From Diphasiastrum complanatum (Eukaryota; Streptophyta; Lycopodiopsida; Lycopodiales; Lycopodiaceae): a DNA stretch of 64,000 nucleotides. This document shows positions 1 through 18,818 of the stretch, piece after piece. The stretch spans positions 11,376,404 to 11,440,403 of the forward strand of contig CM055105.1 of assembly GCA_029204225.1 (NCBI GenBank), written 5' to 3'. How positions within the stretch are numbered: position 1 is the stretch's first letter; each line of letters begins with the position of its first letter. Position numbers and translations under genes: made by a program. The notes below the pieces were generated by a model. That model was not told the origin of the DNA and made no database searches. It worked only from the letters and a program-made list of their open reading frames with translations.

Positions 1-3709
<3,709 letters not shown>

Positions 3710-3789
3710 CCGATGGCCACGAAGGTGCCGGACGCGATGGGGGCCTAATATGGGGCTGGTAGGGTTAGGGCTGTGCGAAGGTAGGGTTA

Positions 3790-4891
3790 GGTCAATTTTT
3801 TTTTTTAAATGAACCTACAAAACTTCAAAATGAAGAAATTTACAAAGAAACAAAATTTCACAAATGAGAAGTTGAAGTGCTTCGCTCCCAAATCTCCTAC
3901 CAAAGCTAGGATTTGACCTCTTTCACAAGAATTGCCATAACTTTGTCAATTCTCAACCAAATCGCTTGGAAATTGGCTCAGATTCAAGCTAAGACTATAA
4001 AATTATAGTCATAAACTTTGGCCAAAAGTACAGCCAAAAATGGAGGAAAACGGATTGCAAAAACTATAACTAGGCTAAAATTGGAAAGAAATCACTAAAG
4101 GCCATAACTTGGTCATTATAGCTCCAAATCAAAAAATCTAAGTACCTCAAAGAAGCTAAGAGAAAGATGTACCGATCTACAAGAATAAATATCACACAAA
4201 AATGAAGTTTAATTGGTCAAAAATTGAATCAAAACATGCTGAAAATTGACAAAACAAGAAACTAGTGAAGAAAAAACCACCAAAACTTAAAGAAAACCAC
4301 CAAATTTGATGGGGAAAGGATCTAATGCTATGATACCAAAATTGTCATGTGCCAGCCTTAGCATTAAAACATCTAATCCATTCATGAACATCAAATTACA
4401 GTGAAAATACAAGAAATCAAGAAAATCAGTCAAAAATCAAGAAGATAGCTAAAAGTAGCAAAACTTCACCAAAATTAGGCAAAGTAAGGATTCTTTATTC
4501 ATCATTAATGATCATTCATAAGATAGGGCCTGTTGCTAGCGCATGATCTAAGCTCTCATATGATTGTAGGCACATGAACCAACAATTCCATCAAGAAAGC
4601 TCTCAAAGAGAAGCTCCAAGATCTCTTAAAATTCAAAATTACCAAAATGAACAATAGTCCCCAGATTTAGCACGACCTCGGCTATTTATAGTGGTCATTT
4701 GTTTGGGACCTTATTTGGCTAATTTGGGCCTTACAATCATTATTACAAGTCCGATATTCACAACTATAGCGAGGTTGTTCGAGCCTCTTTATTAACAATC
4801 CTAATGACTAATTCTAGTCTAATTTAGCTCCATGGCCATATTTGGCAATTCATTAGTAAGGTCATGGGCTAATTACATGGAGCACATGACA
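3790..4891 (-). mobile_element. Partial LTR retrotransposon (5' LTR, primer site, leader)
   Basis: On the minus strand a 549-bp LTR (4891 to 4343) is followed after 4 bases by a primer-binding site, TGGTATCATAGC (4338-4327). This is one base off the usual plant initiator-methionine tRNA site TGGTATCAGAGC. The LTR has perfect 10-bp inverted ends, TGTCATGTGC and GCACATGACA on the plus strand. About 0.5 kb of AT-rich leader follows, with no gag or pol and no second LTR, so the element is truncated. The internal boundary near 3790 is approximate. Copia or gypsy membership cannot be decided without coding sequence. Confidence 0.7.
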
Positions 4892-6900
4892 AGATGACAT
4901 CCCCAAGGTCCGATAAAGTGTTGTGTAACATTCCCCTAGGCATACCTAGTGAACACAAGGGGTTGCCTTTAAATGTGTAAGGTCCTAAGGAGAGGAGTTT
5001 CTTACCATCTTCTACGCTAGAGACTAAAATAAAATAAAAAGCCTCTTCTCTATATATTAACAGTCTCTTACAGTTAGAACAACTTTTCAAAGATCCACAT
5101 TAGGGTTTTATGTAGGTTAGTTTTCATGAATAAAGAAAGTATCTTCAGCTCTTACTACAGAACTCTTTCTAGGAGAACCAAAAAAATGTTGAATCTCTTT
5201 TAATATAGCAAATCTTGAAGCATCAGGATAGGTGATGAAGTCAAACTTGGAGGGCTTCCACTTGTAGTCCATTACTACAACACTTTCTTGACATTTGTGA
5301 TGTGATGGGCTTCCTTGCCCTTACTTTGGTTTTGTAAATATGAAAGTGGATTGTTTTGAATTGATGCCTATCTAGTGAATATGGAAGCCTAGAGGCCATT
5401 TTTATCAGTCAAGTTCTAGCACTTTTGTCTTGAAGATGCATAAATCATTGTATTGAGAAAATTTGTGTACAAATTATCCTCCTATGAGTCAGAGAAGGAT
5501 GATTGTTTCTCTTTTTCTAGGAAAGTCAGGTGACAATGGCTCTCAAAGGATAAATATACAGTAGCTCAATGAAGTACGTTGGTAGTCCAACTTGTGAATC
5601 CTGAAGGGCTTCACTACATAATAAAGACACATTTTTGGCTCAAAGACACCAAAGCCTTGCTTAATTGCTCCAGTTAGAGCTTTCAAGTATAAATAAAATT
5701 GCCCAGGTGTAGTTTGCCATGGGTGTTAATTAGTTTAAGCATGTCTTCAAATTTCTCTTACAAACAATCTTTTTGTTGACTTGCCAATGCGAGAACGTTA
5801 TGTTCTTGTTGTAGTATCGAACGTTTCTTACCATAAACTAATTTTGGGATATATGGATTGATCAGAAATTTCTGAAGCCAGACTTGAACATCTGGATATA
5901 TATGTATGTATCATTAATGGGAACCTTAGTTATTCACTTCTAGTTGCCTCCCAAAAATTAGCAGCTTCATAGGATAGCTTATCAAGAACAAAGAATTGCC
6001 ACCATTGATTTGTCATGTTGAGGCAGGTGAGATGCAAGTGAGATGTTAAGGCAAGTGAGATGCAACCATGTGATTGATAATTGTTCGCTAAAAACATGAC
6101 CAAACATCTATTCTCGCTCAAATTTTCAAAACCCCTATTGAAAGACAAGTAATGTACAAATCCATCTAAACATATCATGGAAAGAAGACTTTACGTTCTC
6201 TGGAAGAAAAATCAATGGCACAGGTGTTATGAACACGCTTTTGTAGTTTAAATTGTCCTTTTAAGTACCATTCTTGCATTTCCTAGTGCACAGGAATATA
6301 AAAGATTGCCAAAACCATTTCAGAGCAAGCCCCTCGCAAATTTGCAGAATCCATTATGTTTTTTTCTGAACATGCAGGAAGATTCCCGTTACGTTTGCAA
6401 CATATTGACTGAACCCAATTGTCGCAAGTAGTGAATCCACAAGTAAATAGTCAAATACCACCTAGCACAAGGTTAACTTACGTGACTTAAACCAACTATG
6501 TTTATCACATAAATGCGACCTGTTAAACCAAGTTTGGATGTGCCAAAGGTATTGGAAGACAAATGTATGAACTATGAGTGCAGCCTTCTTGTATTTCCTG
6601 ATAACCACTGTAGGAGGCACATGAGAAAATTGGATTAAAAAATAGCATGGCTTCATAGATTTTTCCCACATGATGATGTAAGGAAAAATTACAAGAATGA
6701 AATAGCATAAGAAATCAAATAAGTAACTGCTGAGCCTCAAAGCTTAATTGAGGAAGGCTCCCTAGACTGATACCAGGTCTATAATATCTAGTTTATCAAA
6801 ACTCATCGACTTTGTGGTCTTTGTATCCGTAAACACTCTGAAAAAGCTTCTTCTTATCTATTCAAAATGTCGAAACTCTTCACGAAGACAACCGCAAGAT
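4892..6900. other. No gene recognised; 3' flank of ERD2-like gene
   Basis: No domain or conserved peptide is visible on either strand. The part next to 6900 should contain the 3' untranslated region and polyadenylation site of the minus-strand ERD2-like gene, but I could not place the cleavage site. Confidence 0.4.
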
Positions 6901-9900
6901 CTAGACTACTCCAGAAGGAAGTCGCACCAGCAATTGGCCGTCAACAACACTGTACAAATCAAGCAAGACCTCAGCTTTAAACACGATGCCATCTTGATAT
7001 AATGCACACAAAAAAGATATTTGCTGGCAACATGACACCCAAGTCCCTACCCTCTACACCTCTGACTATAATTGGTAAACCTTAAAGAAAGAGTTCAAGT
7101 GAATTACCTCTTTACATAATAGTAACAGAAATCTGCCAAAATGAATGTCTGTACTATTTCGGACAGAAGGACCGCTGGGGCCCACAAACCATACCCCATG
7201 GCAAAAAGAAGACTTCCCTTAGAATCTACAATCTGTGAAACAAGCATGAAAGTCAGCCATCCAGATTTAAGTTACTCTCCCCTCTCTCTCCCTCTCTAGC
7301 ATTCAGATGCCAATTAGACATTTAGAGCACATCTCAAAGTAGTTGAATCTTTTAGTGATGATAAGATGTGTCAGAAAAGGCTGCCTTCTAGATTATTATT
7401 TTTTTACATAAGATAGTCAAAATATAGAGATGAAACAAGCGATGACCAATCCAAACTTCTTATCAAATCTCCTAGCAATGCATTTTGCATACTCTACACT
7501 GCATTGCTTTTCATCAGCAACTATGAATAAAAGCAAGCACCCGCATGAAAAACCGCCCAAAGAAAGTTCATAGTAAAGTGTACAAACATTTGTCTGAAGT
7601 GCAAGAAAAAAAATGAGTATTTGGCAGATGGCAACAAATTCTCTGTTTTAGTAAATTGTTGAAGAAAACATGGACTCCCTAAGCATTGATCTTAAATCCC
7701 TACAGCTTAGCTTGGATTACTAGTATCTAAAATCTAGCCCCACAGCTTGCACAAAGATGAAGACCGGAGTCTAGGGCTATATGACTAATCCATGGCAGTT
7801 TTTGATCACACATGGAAGAAAACAGCTGTTGGTTATCTTTCACAGTGAGTGTAGAGTCAGATGTCAAAAGACTAAAACTATCAGCCAGAGGAAAGTAAAC
7901 ATCAAGGAAAGACATCAGCTAATAGTAGTCGGCGGATCATGGCTTGAACAAATGTCTATAAATAACGGATGGTTTGCATGCTTCGAACGTGTACACGATG
8001 AATCTTACAAATAGCAAACTCTTTGTCAGCTTAACTTGTTGCCATGGTTTATAAAAGAAGAAACTTAAAAGGAAGTACTAGTTTGTTAGCTAGATGCAGT
8101 TGATTTGTAACATTTTTTGCTCATGTTTATTGACAAAGGAATGTATACCTGGAATACCCAGTGTGCACAGTTCAGAAATCTTGCGACTCCAAGTGCAAAA
8201 ACATAATGTGCAGTGAATGGCTCAACCACCTGGGATGAAGGACGTCAAAGCTCAGCATACACATGGAGTGAATACCAAACATAACATGCTCAATTCAAAA
8301 TAACACTTGGAAATCCTGATTAATTGATGAGGCAAACCTTCGTATTTTGCATAACTCGTAGTTGTGGCAACACTGAAACTGACTCCAAGAAGACACAAAA
8401 AGCCCAAATAATCCTGAATAACAGGTTGATTGAAATTTTTGGATGGATCACAAGAGACAAAACTGCACAGGGTATAATCTGCAAAGCATTCGTGCATGAA
8501 ATTCTTAAACAACAAGCTGATTTATTCTGATATCAGTCTCAAGAGTATATTCTCTGGGCAAGAAAAATTTCACTTCCTCAAAATCTTAAGCATGTTGAAT
8601 GTCACAACAGAGATACGACCCTAAAAATTGTATCTTGTACTAGCTGTCATCTGTAAATAATGATTAATCTATAAATCATTCCAGTCCAAAAGAAAATCAA
8701 GTTGAGCATATAAAACATGTCCAAATGTAATTCTAAATTTAGAAAGACTCCAAACGTGTGTATCATAATCAAATCCTCAACAAGTTCATTATAAAGACCG
8801 TTCAATGAAAAAGAGTAGTTGAATCGTATAAAACAGGATCAAAGGACAGTCAACAATAAGGTTCAGCATACCACATAGTAACTAGGAAGATTATCGAGTT
8901 CTGGCATGTATGAAGCTTTCAGCTTAAAACGAATCATGTATATGACCCATAGAGTCGTAATCAAAGTTGCAGTATCCAAAACTGTATGAATATCCTTTTC
9001 CATCACAAAACTACAAATAAGTCTTGTTGCCAAAAAAAGGGCTGTAAGCTCCTGGGACTTGAGTGACAACCCTGCACAAATAATATAATTTATAAGATGC
9101 TAAAGTTAAGATCAACAACGTAAAACTTAGACTGACGGTTTCGCTGTCATCCTCCTAACTGACTCAAGGGACAAAGAGCAAACAAACAGCTGAAGCAAAA
9201 TTGAAACCAACATAGAAACCATATACTGAGTGACTACATGCTTCGACAAACTTCAGCAAACTGATTCACTGGCTTTTAGACCTTAGGAGGCGATTATCAT
9301 TCTTCCTGATCATACTTGCATCCTGTCTTACCTTATTTTACATCCAACTCGTGTGTTATTTGTGAATGATTCGAACTCAGTCAGCTGTTTCATTTTGATG
9401 CTTAGCATTCTCTATGAAGAGTTGGCAAATGAAGTACGAGTATCAGGGTTGACTATTTAGGAGTCTATGTAACTAGAAATTCCTGTGCATCAAGACAACT
9501 TCTATGCAACTTGGATTCCCTGTATATCTCCTGATAGTGTTCGAAGTTGGAAGCTCAAAACAGGAGCAACTATCCCTTACAAATCCTTAGTTCATTGTGA
9601 TATTCTCTCCTTACAGTTATGCTAACCACCAAAATGCAATCGTTTTTTTCAAAGGCGAAAGGGGAGGAGTCTATGTAACTAGAAATTCCTGTGCATAAAG
9701 ACAACTTCTATGCAACTTGGATTCCCTGTATATCTCCTGATAGTGTTCGAAGTTGGAAGCTCAAAACAGGACCAACTATCCCTTACAATTTATGCTAACC
9801 ACCAAAATGCAATATTGGCCAGGATTCTTTTCATAGTACATTAATAAAGTTAATCTTTTATTCAATAGCAAGAAAACTGCAGCGGAAGATCTTAGAGTAG

Positions 9901-10629
9901 AAGCACATTTCATGGTAACCAGATCGTACATGCTGCAACGGCTAACAAACTCGCCATGCAGATTACCATTTCGAATACAGGAAGGCAAACTCAAGAGTTC
10001 CTACGAGTAAAAAAAGGGCACCATCAGGAATCTGAGTGGGAGCAAAGTCTATGGAATAAACTGACTTTAAAACCCTGAAGTATTAGCAACAAGATCTGTG
10101 AAAGAACAAACTACGCGAATCGGCCAACTACACCTCTGCCAAATAAGTTTCGAACTTTCTCAAACATGTTTTGGTTCTTGGGACACTAGTTTCCCCAGGC
10201 TAGCTCAAAAGCAGGCAAGTTCTATACAGTCCACTAGCTCAAAACTTCCAAATTCAATGAACTAACCCCTGCCGTAAACACAAAAATTGCCTTGAGCGTC
10301 ACAGAAAAAGGGCAAAGGTAAGGCCTTCAAATGAAAGTCCTTGTGTGGTAATATCTTAAACACAAAGGGATGAAGAAGATGTGGATATAGTCCAAACCTG
10401 CACAGTTCCTCCCTCTTTGAAGCTTGTAGATGAGCACAAGGATGCCCACTGCATGCACACTCTCGGCTACCACAAACAGATTATTACGATTGAAAGGCAT
10501 AAACCGCAACAGCAGCAGTGCCAGTATTCCAGACAACACTCCCAAAAAGGTCTTCACTTTTGGAGGCTGCTTCTTGAGCCATCGAAGCAGCGGTCGAACT
10601 GGATTAATCGCCCTACTCCCTAAAGCCAT
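6901..10629 (-). CDS. ERD2-like (ER lumen protein-retaining receptor family) membrane protein
   Basis: Six exons rebuild an unbroken 275-residue protein: 10629-10398, 9071-8872, 8478-8338, 8229-8149, 7232-7108 and 6949-6901 (stop TAG 6903-6901). All introns are GT..AG and the phases join exactly. The ATG at 10629 gives MALGSRAINPVRPLLRW; an upstream in-frame TTG is not a likely start. Diagnostic peptides are CAG-LSLKSQELTALFLATRL, IYMIRFKLKASY, VLPQLRVMQNTK, VVEPFTAHYVFALGVARF and EIVQTFILADFCYYYVK, in family order. The length and the extra N-terminal hydrophobic segment (about residues 28-44) match the longer plant ERD2-like branch (about 270 residues) rather than canonical ERD2 (about 215). 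Canonical ERD2 returns K/HDEL proteins from Golgi to ER; whether this longer branch binds that signal is less certain. The protein should be a seven-helix-type Golgi/ER membrane protein. No lesion is seen, so I regard the gene as functional. Confidence 0.95.
9459..9813. repeat. 206-bp tandem duplication in intron 1 of ERD2-like gene
   Basis: The block starting at 9459 (GAGTCTATGTAACTAGAAAT...) recurs at 9665, an offset of 206 bases. Only a few substitutions separate the copies, and the second copy has an internal deletion of about 30 bases. It lies wholly inside intron 1 and does not affect splice sites. Confidence 0.93.
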
Positions 10630-10664
10630 TATCCTTACCTTCCCCAACTGCCCGCCTCAAAATC

Positions 10665-11340
10665 TATGACCTTTCTTCACAACTTCCCAATCCGAAATCG
10701 AAGAAACTATGCAATTTCCTGAACTATGAGCTATCTTCCTAGCTTCCCAGCACCAAACTAAAACCCAGAAAGAATCAATGCAATCTCCTCAACAAATTTC
10801 ACAAAAACTATGAGCTGTCCTCACAGCTTCTGAACCGCAAACCAAAACCCACAAAGAATCAACCCAATTTCTCAAAAAAATTCACCAAAACTGTGAGCTT
10901 TCTTCAAAACTTCCCAGCACCAAAGCATAACCCACTAAGAATCAAGGCAATTTCCTCCACAAAACTCAATAACTATGAGCTCTATTCACAGCTTCCCAAC
11001 CAACACTAAACCAAAACTCAGAAAGAATAGATGCAATCTCCCTAACAAAATTCACCCAGAACTATGAGCTATCTTCACAAGTTCCCAACACCAAACCAAA
11101 ACCATCAAATTCTGAATACCAGATCAAAAACCACAAAGAATCAAGGCAATCTCCTGAACAAAATTCTCCCAAAACTATGAGCTATCTTCAAAACTTCCCG
11201 ACACCAAAGCAAAACCCACAAAGAATCAAGGAATTTCCTCAATAAAATTCACCTAAAACTACCAGCTATCTTCACAAATCTCCAACCACAGCAGACCAAA
11301 ACTCAGAAAGAATAGATGCAATCTCTTCAACGATAGTGAG
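10665..11340. repeat. ~84-bp tandem repeat directly upstream of ERD2-like ATG
   Basis: The landmark AACTATGAGCT recurs at 10722, 10806, 10889 (variant), 10971, 11060, 11173 and 11257 (variant). Spacing is 84, 83, 82, 89, 113 and 84 bases; one unit carries an insert of about 30 bases. Units share the order 'ctatgagctatcttcac / cccaacaccaaaccaaaac / cacaaagaatcaa / caatctcctcaac' with divergence. The array ends about 35 bases before the start codon, so it occupies the presumed 5' leader or proximal promoter. Confidence 0.9.
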
Positions 11341-13255
11341 ATTATTCGATTGTTCTTTTACTGCCCACTGAGCTATATACAGGCTACTACTAATCCTTTC
11401 CTCAAGCATAGATGCATATGAGAGTCAGCTGACTCTGCCGACTGAGAGGAATATACTTATACACGCAAGTAGCCAAAAGAAACAGCAAGAAGAATTTTTG
11501 CTTTTGGTGAAAATGAGGTTGATAGTTAAATTTAGAATAGGAGAGCTTTTGCTTTAGATGGAAATGGAGCATGGCTCTTAGGGTGAGCCAAGTCATAAAA
11601 TATGTCGGCGCCCTGAGACTTTTAATGGACCCATTAGGGTTAGCTTAAATTCGAGACCCTATACTAAACAAGATAGAATGTGTCCTCCACAACAACACCT
11701 TCATGCCTTCCCCCTTCCCTAGAAGCCATTCTAGTTGCACCTCTATCTCCGGCATTCCGGGCATAAAATTTTAACTTTCTCAAATTTTGGGGTGTTAATT
11801 TTATATGCCTCGAGATATTCATAACAAGGGATTCAATTCAGGCCATGTCACACATTTTATCAAATTTGTGGCCTGAACTGCCTTTATACAACCAAATCTT
11901 GGTATGAATCAAGTCTTTTTTTTGCCATAGAATCATCTCAATTTTGTGCATAAAAAGCAAGCCCTAACCATAATGTGCACATTATATCTTCTCACTTTTC
12001 GTCAAGACTTTTACAAGGATCCTCACCTTTCAAACAGAAAGGTATCAAATGATATTTGGGTCTATTCAAAGGTGAATTAACTTGAAATGAGTAGAAGTTG
12101 TTGACATAACACATTATTTTGCAATGAATGTATGTTAATACTAATGGTGTTTATATTCATGCATAAATACTCTTATTTAGTCATTTACCCTCATGCCCTA
12201 GGGCCCACTTTGCATGACACAAAGTACCTATCATCTACTATAGCCAACCTCCAGAATTTTAAGCACCTCCTTTAATGTTGACTTTTTTGCGTTTATCAAC
12301 TTGAACACACGCATAGTATTAATAGCCTTTGCGAGGCAAGTCCAACAAGTGTCTATCTTAATCTTTCTAATGCAAGTGCTCAATTTTCTTATGTATTTTG
12401 TAGCACCTTGAATAGCAAAAGCAACCAGTGCTTGCCAAATAATAAAACCTTCCACCAAAACTCTCATGTGGTGCAATATCTTTTGCCAATTTCAAAGTCC
12501 AGGTGGTCTCTTGGAAGTCATTGAATGTCCAAATGAAAATTCCATCTAAAAAAACTGGGCGGCGGGGGGAGAAGCCTAGGCCATGTGGTCAAGGCAAAGG
12601 TACTGCCCCGAGCTAGGGAAAGGTCCTTTAGCTTAGTCCTAAATCTTTTCCCTCACAAAATGCCATGACATGCAATGAAATTTTAGCATTGCTTTTTGCC
12701 TTGCCTTCTTCTTTTTCTTCTTCTTCTTGAGTATTTTCCTCCCATTTCTAAGTGGTTAATTTCATGCTACTAACAAATTTAGCTGGTTGAAACTAAAATC
12801 ATCCTATTTTTTGTTCACTCTTACTTGTTCTTAGTGAGGAACAATTTGAAATGAAACAATCCAACAATGAGTTCAAGAGTAGAAGACTCCAAACAATGAA
12901 TTCAAGAGTCAAAGTCAAAGGACATTTCCAAAAAAATGCCAAGCCCATGGCAACAAGGTGTGTACCTCCTACCAATGTTAAAGAGCATTTTGCCTGTTCT
13001 CAACCTACTTCAAGAGCAAGAAATTTTTTTGTCAACAACGATTGGACAAATTGTGTCAAAACAAAATCATTTTGACAATTGCATTTTAAATAATTCTTAA
13101 AGTTCTAATAGTAGTAGACTACATTGTAGAACAAATTCAACCCATTCACATTGGCATCTAAATAATCAAAAGTTTATAAATTGTTTTCATAATCCAATAG
13201 TTTGATTTCAAAAATCTAAAAAATTTTCCAAGGCAAATCTCATACTTCATAAATA
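11341..13255. other. No gene recognised
   Basis: This is upstream sequence of the ERD2-like gene followed by unassigned AT-rich DNA. Short open frames (12231-12476 minus, 12851-13075 plus) show no known motif. Confidence 0.4.
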
Positions 13256-13269
13256 CATATGTATGTATG

Positions 13270-13324
<55 letters not shown>

Positions 13325-13525
13325 GTATATGTATACATATACATATATCTATATATATGTATATATACATATATATACAAATACGTATATATATGTATAC
13401 ATATATATATGTGTGTGTGTGTGTGTGTGTATACATATATGTTTATACATATATGTATGCATATATGTATATATATATATACATGTATATACATATATGT
13501 ATATATATGTATATATACATATACA

Positions 13526-13600
<75 letters not shown>

Positions 13601-13700
13601 ACACATATACATATATATATGCACACATATATATACATATATACATATATATACATATATGTACATATACATATATACATATATATGTAGATATTATATG

Positions 13701-13734
<34 letters not shown>

Positions 13735-13745
13735 TATGTATATAT
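13256..13745. repeat. Compound (TA)n/(TG)n/(CA)n microsatellite
   Basis: A long purine-pyrimidine alternating tract: (TA)n from about 13274, TG repeats at 13411-13430, and a long (GT)n at about 13528-13598. All are embedded in TATACA/TATGTA variants. Every frame is open through parts of it only because the repeat lacks stops. Such alternating DNA can form cruciform or Z structures; that is general knowledge and not tested here. Confidence 0.97.
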
Positions 13746-13746
13746 A

Positions 13747-13857
13747 CTAGTAAAGAATGCCCGTCGTTGATGGGCAATGGAGGCCGATCTAGGTGGCGGC
13801 CGATGATTTGGATGATGGCCGATCTCGCACATCTCGCATCTCGAATATCTAACATTC
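13747..13857 (-). mobile_element. Helitron-like 3' terminus
   Basis: Read on the minus strand, this 111-bp unit ends in a TGCCC-9 nt-GGGCA hairpin (13776-13758) followed by 7 bases and CTAG, with a host T next inside an A/T tract. A short hairpin, then CTRR, then insertion between A and T is the signature of Helitron 3' ends. A second copy lies inverted at 23184-23294, about 90% identical. No 5' TC end or Rep/helicase gene was found, so only the terminus is called. Confidence 0.6.
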
Positions 13858-14340
13858 CATTTAAAGAATTAAGCCAAGGTCTAGGAGATAGTAATCCACC
13901 TTGAAATATTTATCATAGAAGATAAATGGATAATCGAACATTTGTATAACCTGTGCTTTGAAACATCTTAGCAAAGAAAGGAGAGATGGAGGAGGATTTA
14001 TCTGGTTTGGATGCACATTTTGCTGTGAGTACTGAACTGTTTGGAGCCCGATTTAGTCCTGTGGGTTCGTCTCGGTGTGTAGCACGGAACAAAATAAAGG
14101 GTCTAAAAAACAGACTCCGTTCGACGACATTGGACCAATTCTTGAGAATGTTGAAAAGTAGTCCATTTAGTGGCATTCCCCCCAGCAGAAAGGGCGTTTT
14201 TAGACAATCGACGTCAAAATTGAACTGCAAATGAAGCTGTAGGTTCGTGTCGAGCCCACGAACCTGTGGACACCTCCCGTCCGAAGTTCTGACCATTTTT
14301 TACTGAATCCGACCAATTTCTGGCTCGATGGGCTTGTGTA
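13858..14340. other. No gene recognised
   Basis: An open frame of about 127 codons on the minus strand (14296-13913) has no recognised domain. If a Helitron ends at 13747 on the minus strand, this would be its interior. That is untested. Confidence 0.35.
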
Positions 14341-16552
<2,212 letters not shown>

Positions 16553-16557
<5 letters not shown>

Positions 16558-16965
16558 GATAGGGGCCCACCAGGCCTGCGATTTGAAGCCTTTCCAACCC
16601 TTCACAGCCGACTTTTCCTTCATAGAAATGTATTTTTATTTCAACCTTTCTCGTGAAAAGTATGATAATTTAAAAAATTCTTAGAGCACGTTTTAAATTT
16701 TTGATAATGAAAGTCTCATTTGTTTAACACCTTTCACCATGAAAGTATGTACATGCACTTCAAACCACTATGTGTGTTGGTAAAGGATAATTTGAATCTG
16801 GAGTGGGCCCCTTAGATGCATGGATGTGGAGGAGGGCCATGCATCCTTTTCCCCATACATGCATCCTCCTCCCCAAATTTTTTAGTTAGAAAAAGCTCAT
16901 GCATGGGTGAGGGGAGAAGCATGCATGGTGCACCCATACCCATGCGCAAAACTGTACATAAGTTT
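16553..16965. other. No gene recognised
   Basis: Unique-looking sequence between the minisatellite and the next microsatellite. ATGCAT-containing motifs are repeated in both orientations around 16816-16940. No coding signal is seen. Confidence 0.4.
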
Positions 16966-16966
16966 A

Positions 16967-16967
<1 letters not shown>

Positions 16968-17005
<38 letters not shown>

Positions 17006-17039
17006 ACGACGGGCACTCTTTGTTAGTATATATATATAC

Positions 17040-17085
<46 letters not shown>

Positions 17086-17249
17086 GTATATACATATACA
17101 TATATGTATATATATGTATATGTATGTAATATACATATATGTATATATATGTATATGTATGTACGTATGTATATGTATATATATGTATATATACACGTAT
17201 ATGTATATGTATATACATGTATGTACATGTATATATATATATATGTGTG

Positions 17250-17304
<55 letters not shown>

Positions 17305-17322
17305 GCATATATATATACATAT
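16968..17322. repeat. Compound (TA)n microsatellite with embedded Helitron-like tail
   Basis: (TA)n with TATACA/TATGTA variants and a short (TG)n near 17245. It is interrupted at 17003-17026 by TCAACGACGGGCACTCTTTG followed by TTAG. That is the second half of the Helitron-like terminal hairpin seen at 13758-13776, with its end. Confidence 0.93.
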
Positions 17323-17576
17323 CAGTTAAAATAGCAATGATCGACTTATATAGTGCTTTCTTATTTCGACGGCACCACGTGTGCTTAGTTCTAGAGTTAT
17401 CGGGCCATCTTTCTTTTACGAGCCCTTTGAGTGCTTTTAAGCAACTGATCTTTGTACTTACTTATCAGTTGAATATACAATTTGTTGAGAGCAATTCTGT
17501 TGTTTTGTCTTGTTGCACTTGACATTGTGCTGTGGTGATTGATCCGGTCGGGTGTTTAAATTGTGTTTTCTTAACT

Positions 17577-17588
17577 TGGTATCAGAGC
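17577..17588 (+). other. Primer-binding site of Copia A
   Basis: TGGTATCAGAGC is the exact plant initiator-methionine tRNA complement used to prime reverse transcription. It sits between the presumed LTR end and the leader. Confidence 0.85.
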
Positions 17589-18818
17589 CTCTTGGTGGCT
17601 TGAATCACCAGACAAGAACAGAGAGCTGCGAGTTCACAACGGTTTGTTGGCTAGGAAGCACAAAACCGAGTTTGTGGAGATTCGTGGAATAGCTCAAAAC
17701 TGTAAGAAGATTCAGAGGCAGGGGATTGTCAGCTGAATAAGAGGGCAAACAAAAAGTGAAGCTGAAAATCTTCTAAGGGTTGCTTGGCATGTGTCGAACA
17801 CCGTTTGAAGAGCGGTTTGGAGCAAACCATTGCTTGTTGTAGGGCGACCTCAGCCAGATAGGAGCTGCTAGTGAAAGCTCAGGCTAAGCCTGAGTAAAGC
17901 CCAATATATCCTTCTCTTCAAAGCTGCTAGGGTTTCAAAGTGCAAAATCGTGGATATCTCCTTGTAGGAGGACTTTTTCAGAGCTGTAAGTTGCTGAGGA
18001 AGGGCTCCCTAGTAAGGAGAATTAGCCTGTAAGAGGCCGTGGAAGGCCGTGGATTAGATAGAGAGCTGGATCGCAATTAGCAGCCAGAAAACCCGTGAGG
18101 AGGCCATAGCCAGGGGAGCTTGGAGAGCGAAGGAGGCAAACAAACCTCGCGCGCGCCCAATCGCGCAACTACCATAGCGTTTGGAGGGGTCTAGCGCTTG
18201 CAAGGAATCCGTTTCAGCGTGTTGAAGGAACCTCGACCATCGGATCATGTCTATTGAAGATCTATGATGAAAAATGGAGGAATATAGGCCGCAGGATCAA
18301 GGGCCACCGTTGGGATGCATGTGAAAAAGCCTGAAGGGGTTTGAAGTGCAAAGTGCATTGCAACTTCACTAAAAATCTTCAATCTGAAAAAAAATTGCTG
18401 GGTCCGAAGTTTTTGAAGGGTGAAGTTTCTTCACACTGAAGAAACAGTTCAAAAACCCAAATTGCCCTTAGTTTCACCTCCTTTAGCGTATTTTGGCCAA
18501 ATGAAAGGCTATAACCTCCAAACGAAGGACACCCTGACTGTACCTGCAAGTACGGTACACCAAAACAGAGTGATTGCCACGGAGAAAGTGTTCGAAGTGC
18601 GCCAGAAGTGATTTCACCATTCCACTGGGTAGGTAGTTAGTAGATGGTGACGAGAAGCATTTCGGAAAGCGACGCCTGTTTGGCTTTCAATTTGGCGAAA
18701 GAGCGGCGGGTGGCCTGGTAAGCCAAAAATTGCAGGTCATTATTTGTGATTTCTGACATCACGATTGGCTTCAGCATACGTTTTATAGCCTACAGGTGGA
18801 GTTTCAAGTAGTTTGGAG

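Noticed and set aside
10627-10647. Upstream in-frame TTG as start of the ERD2-like protein
   Set aside because: Plant genes initiate at AUG; the ATG at 10629 gives an N-terminus of the expected length.
13240-13904. Several long Tyr/Ile/Val/Cys or Thr/His repeat frames
   Set aside because: They arise from TA/TG/CA microsatellites that lack stop codons.
16812-17334. Open frames of 130-170 codons on both strands
   Set aside because: Mostly TA-repeat translation; no start context or conserved sequence.
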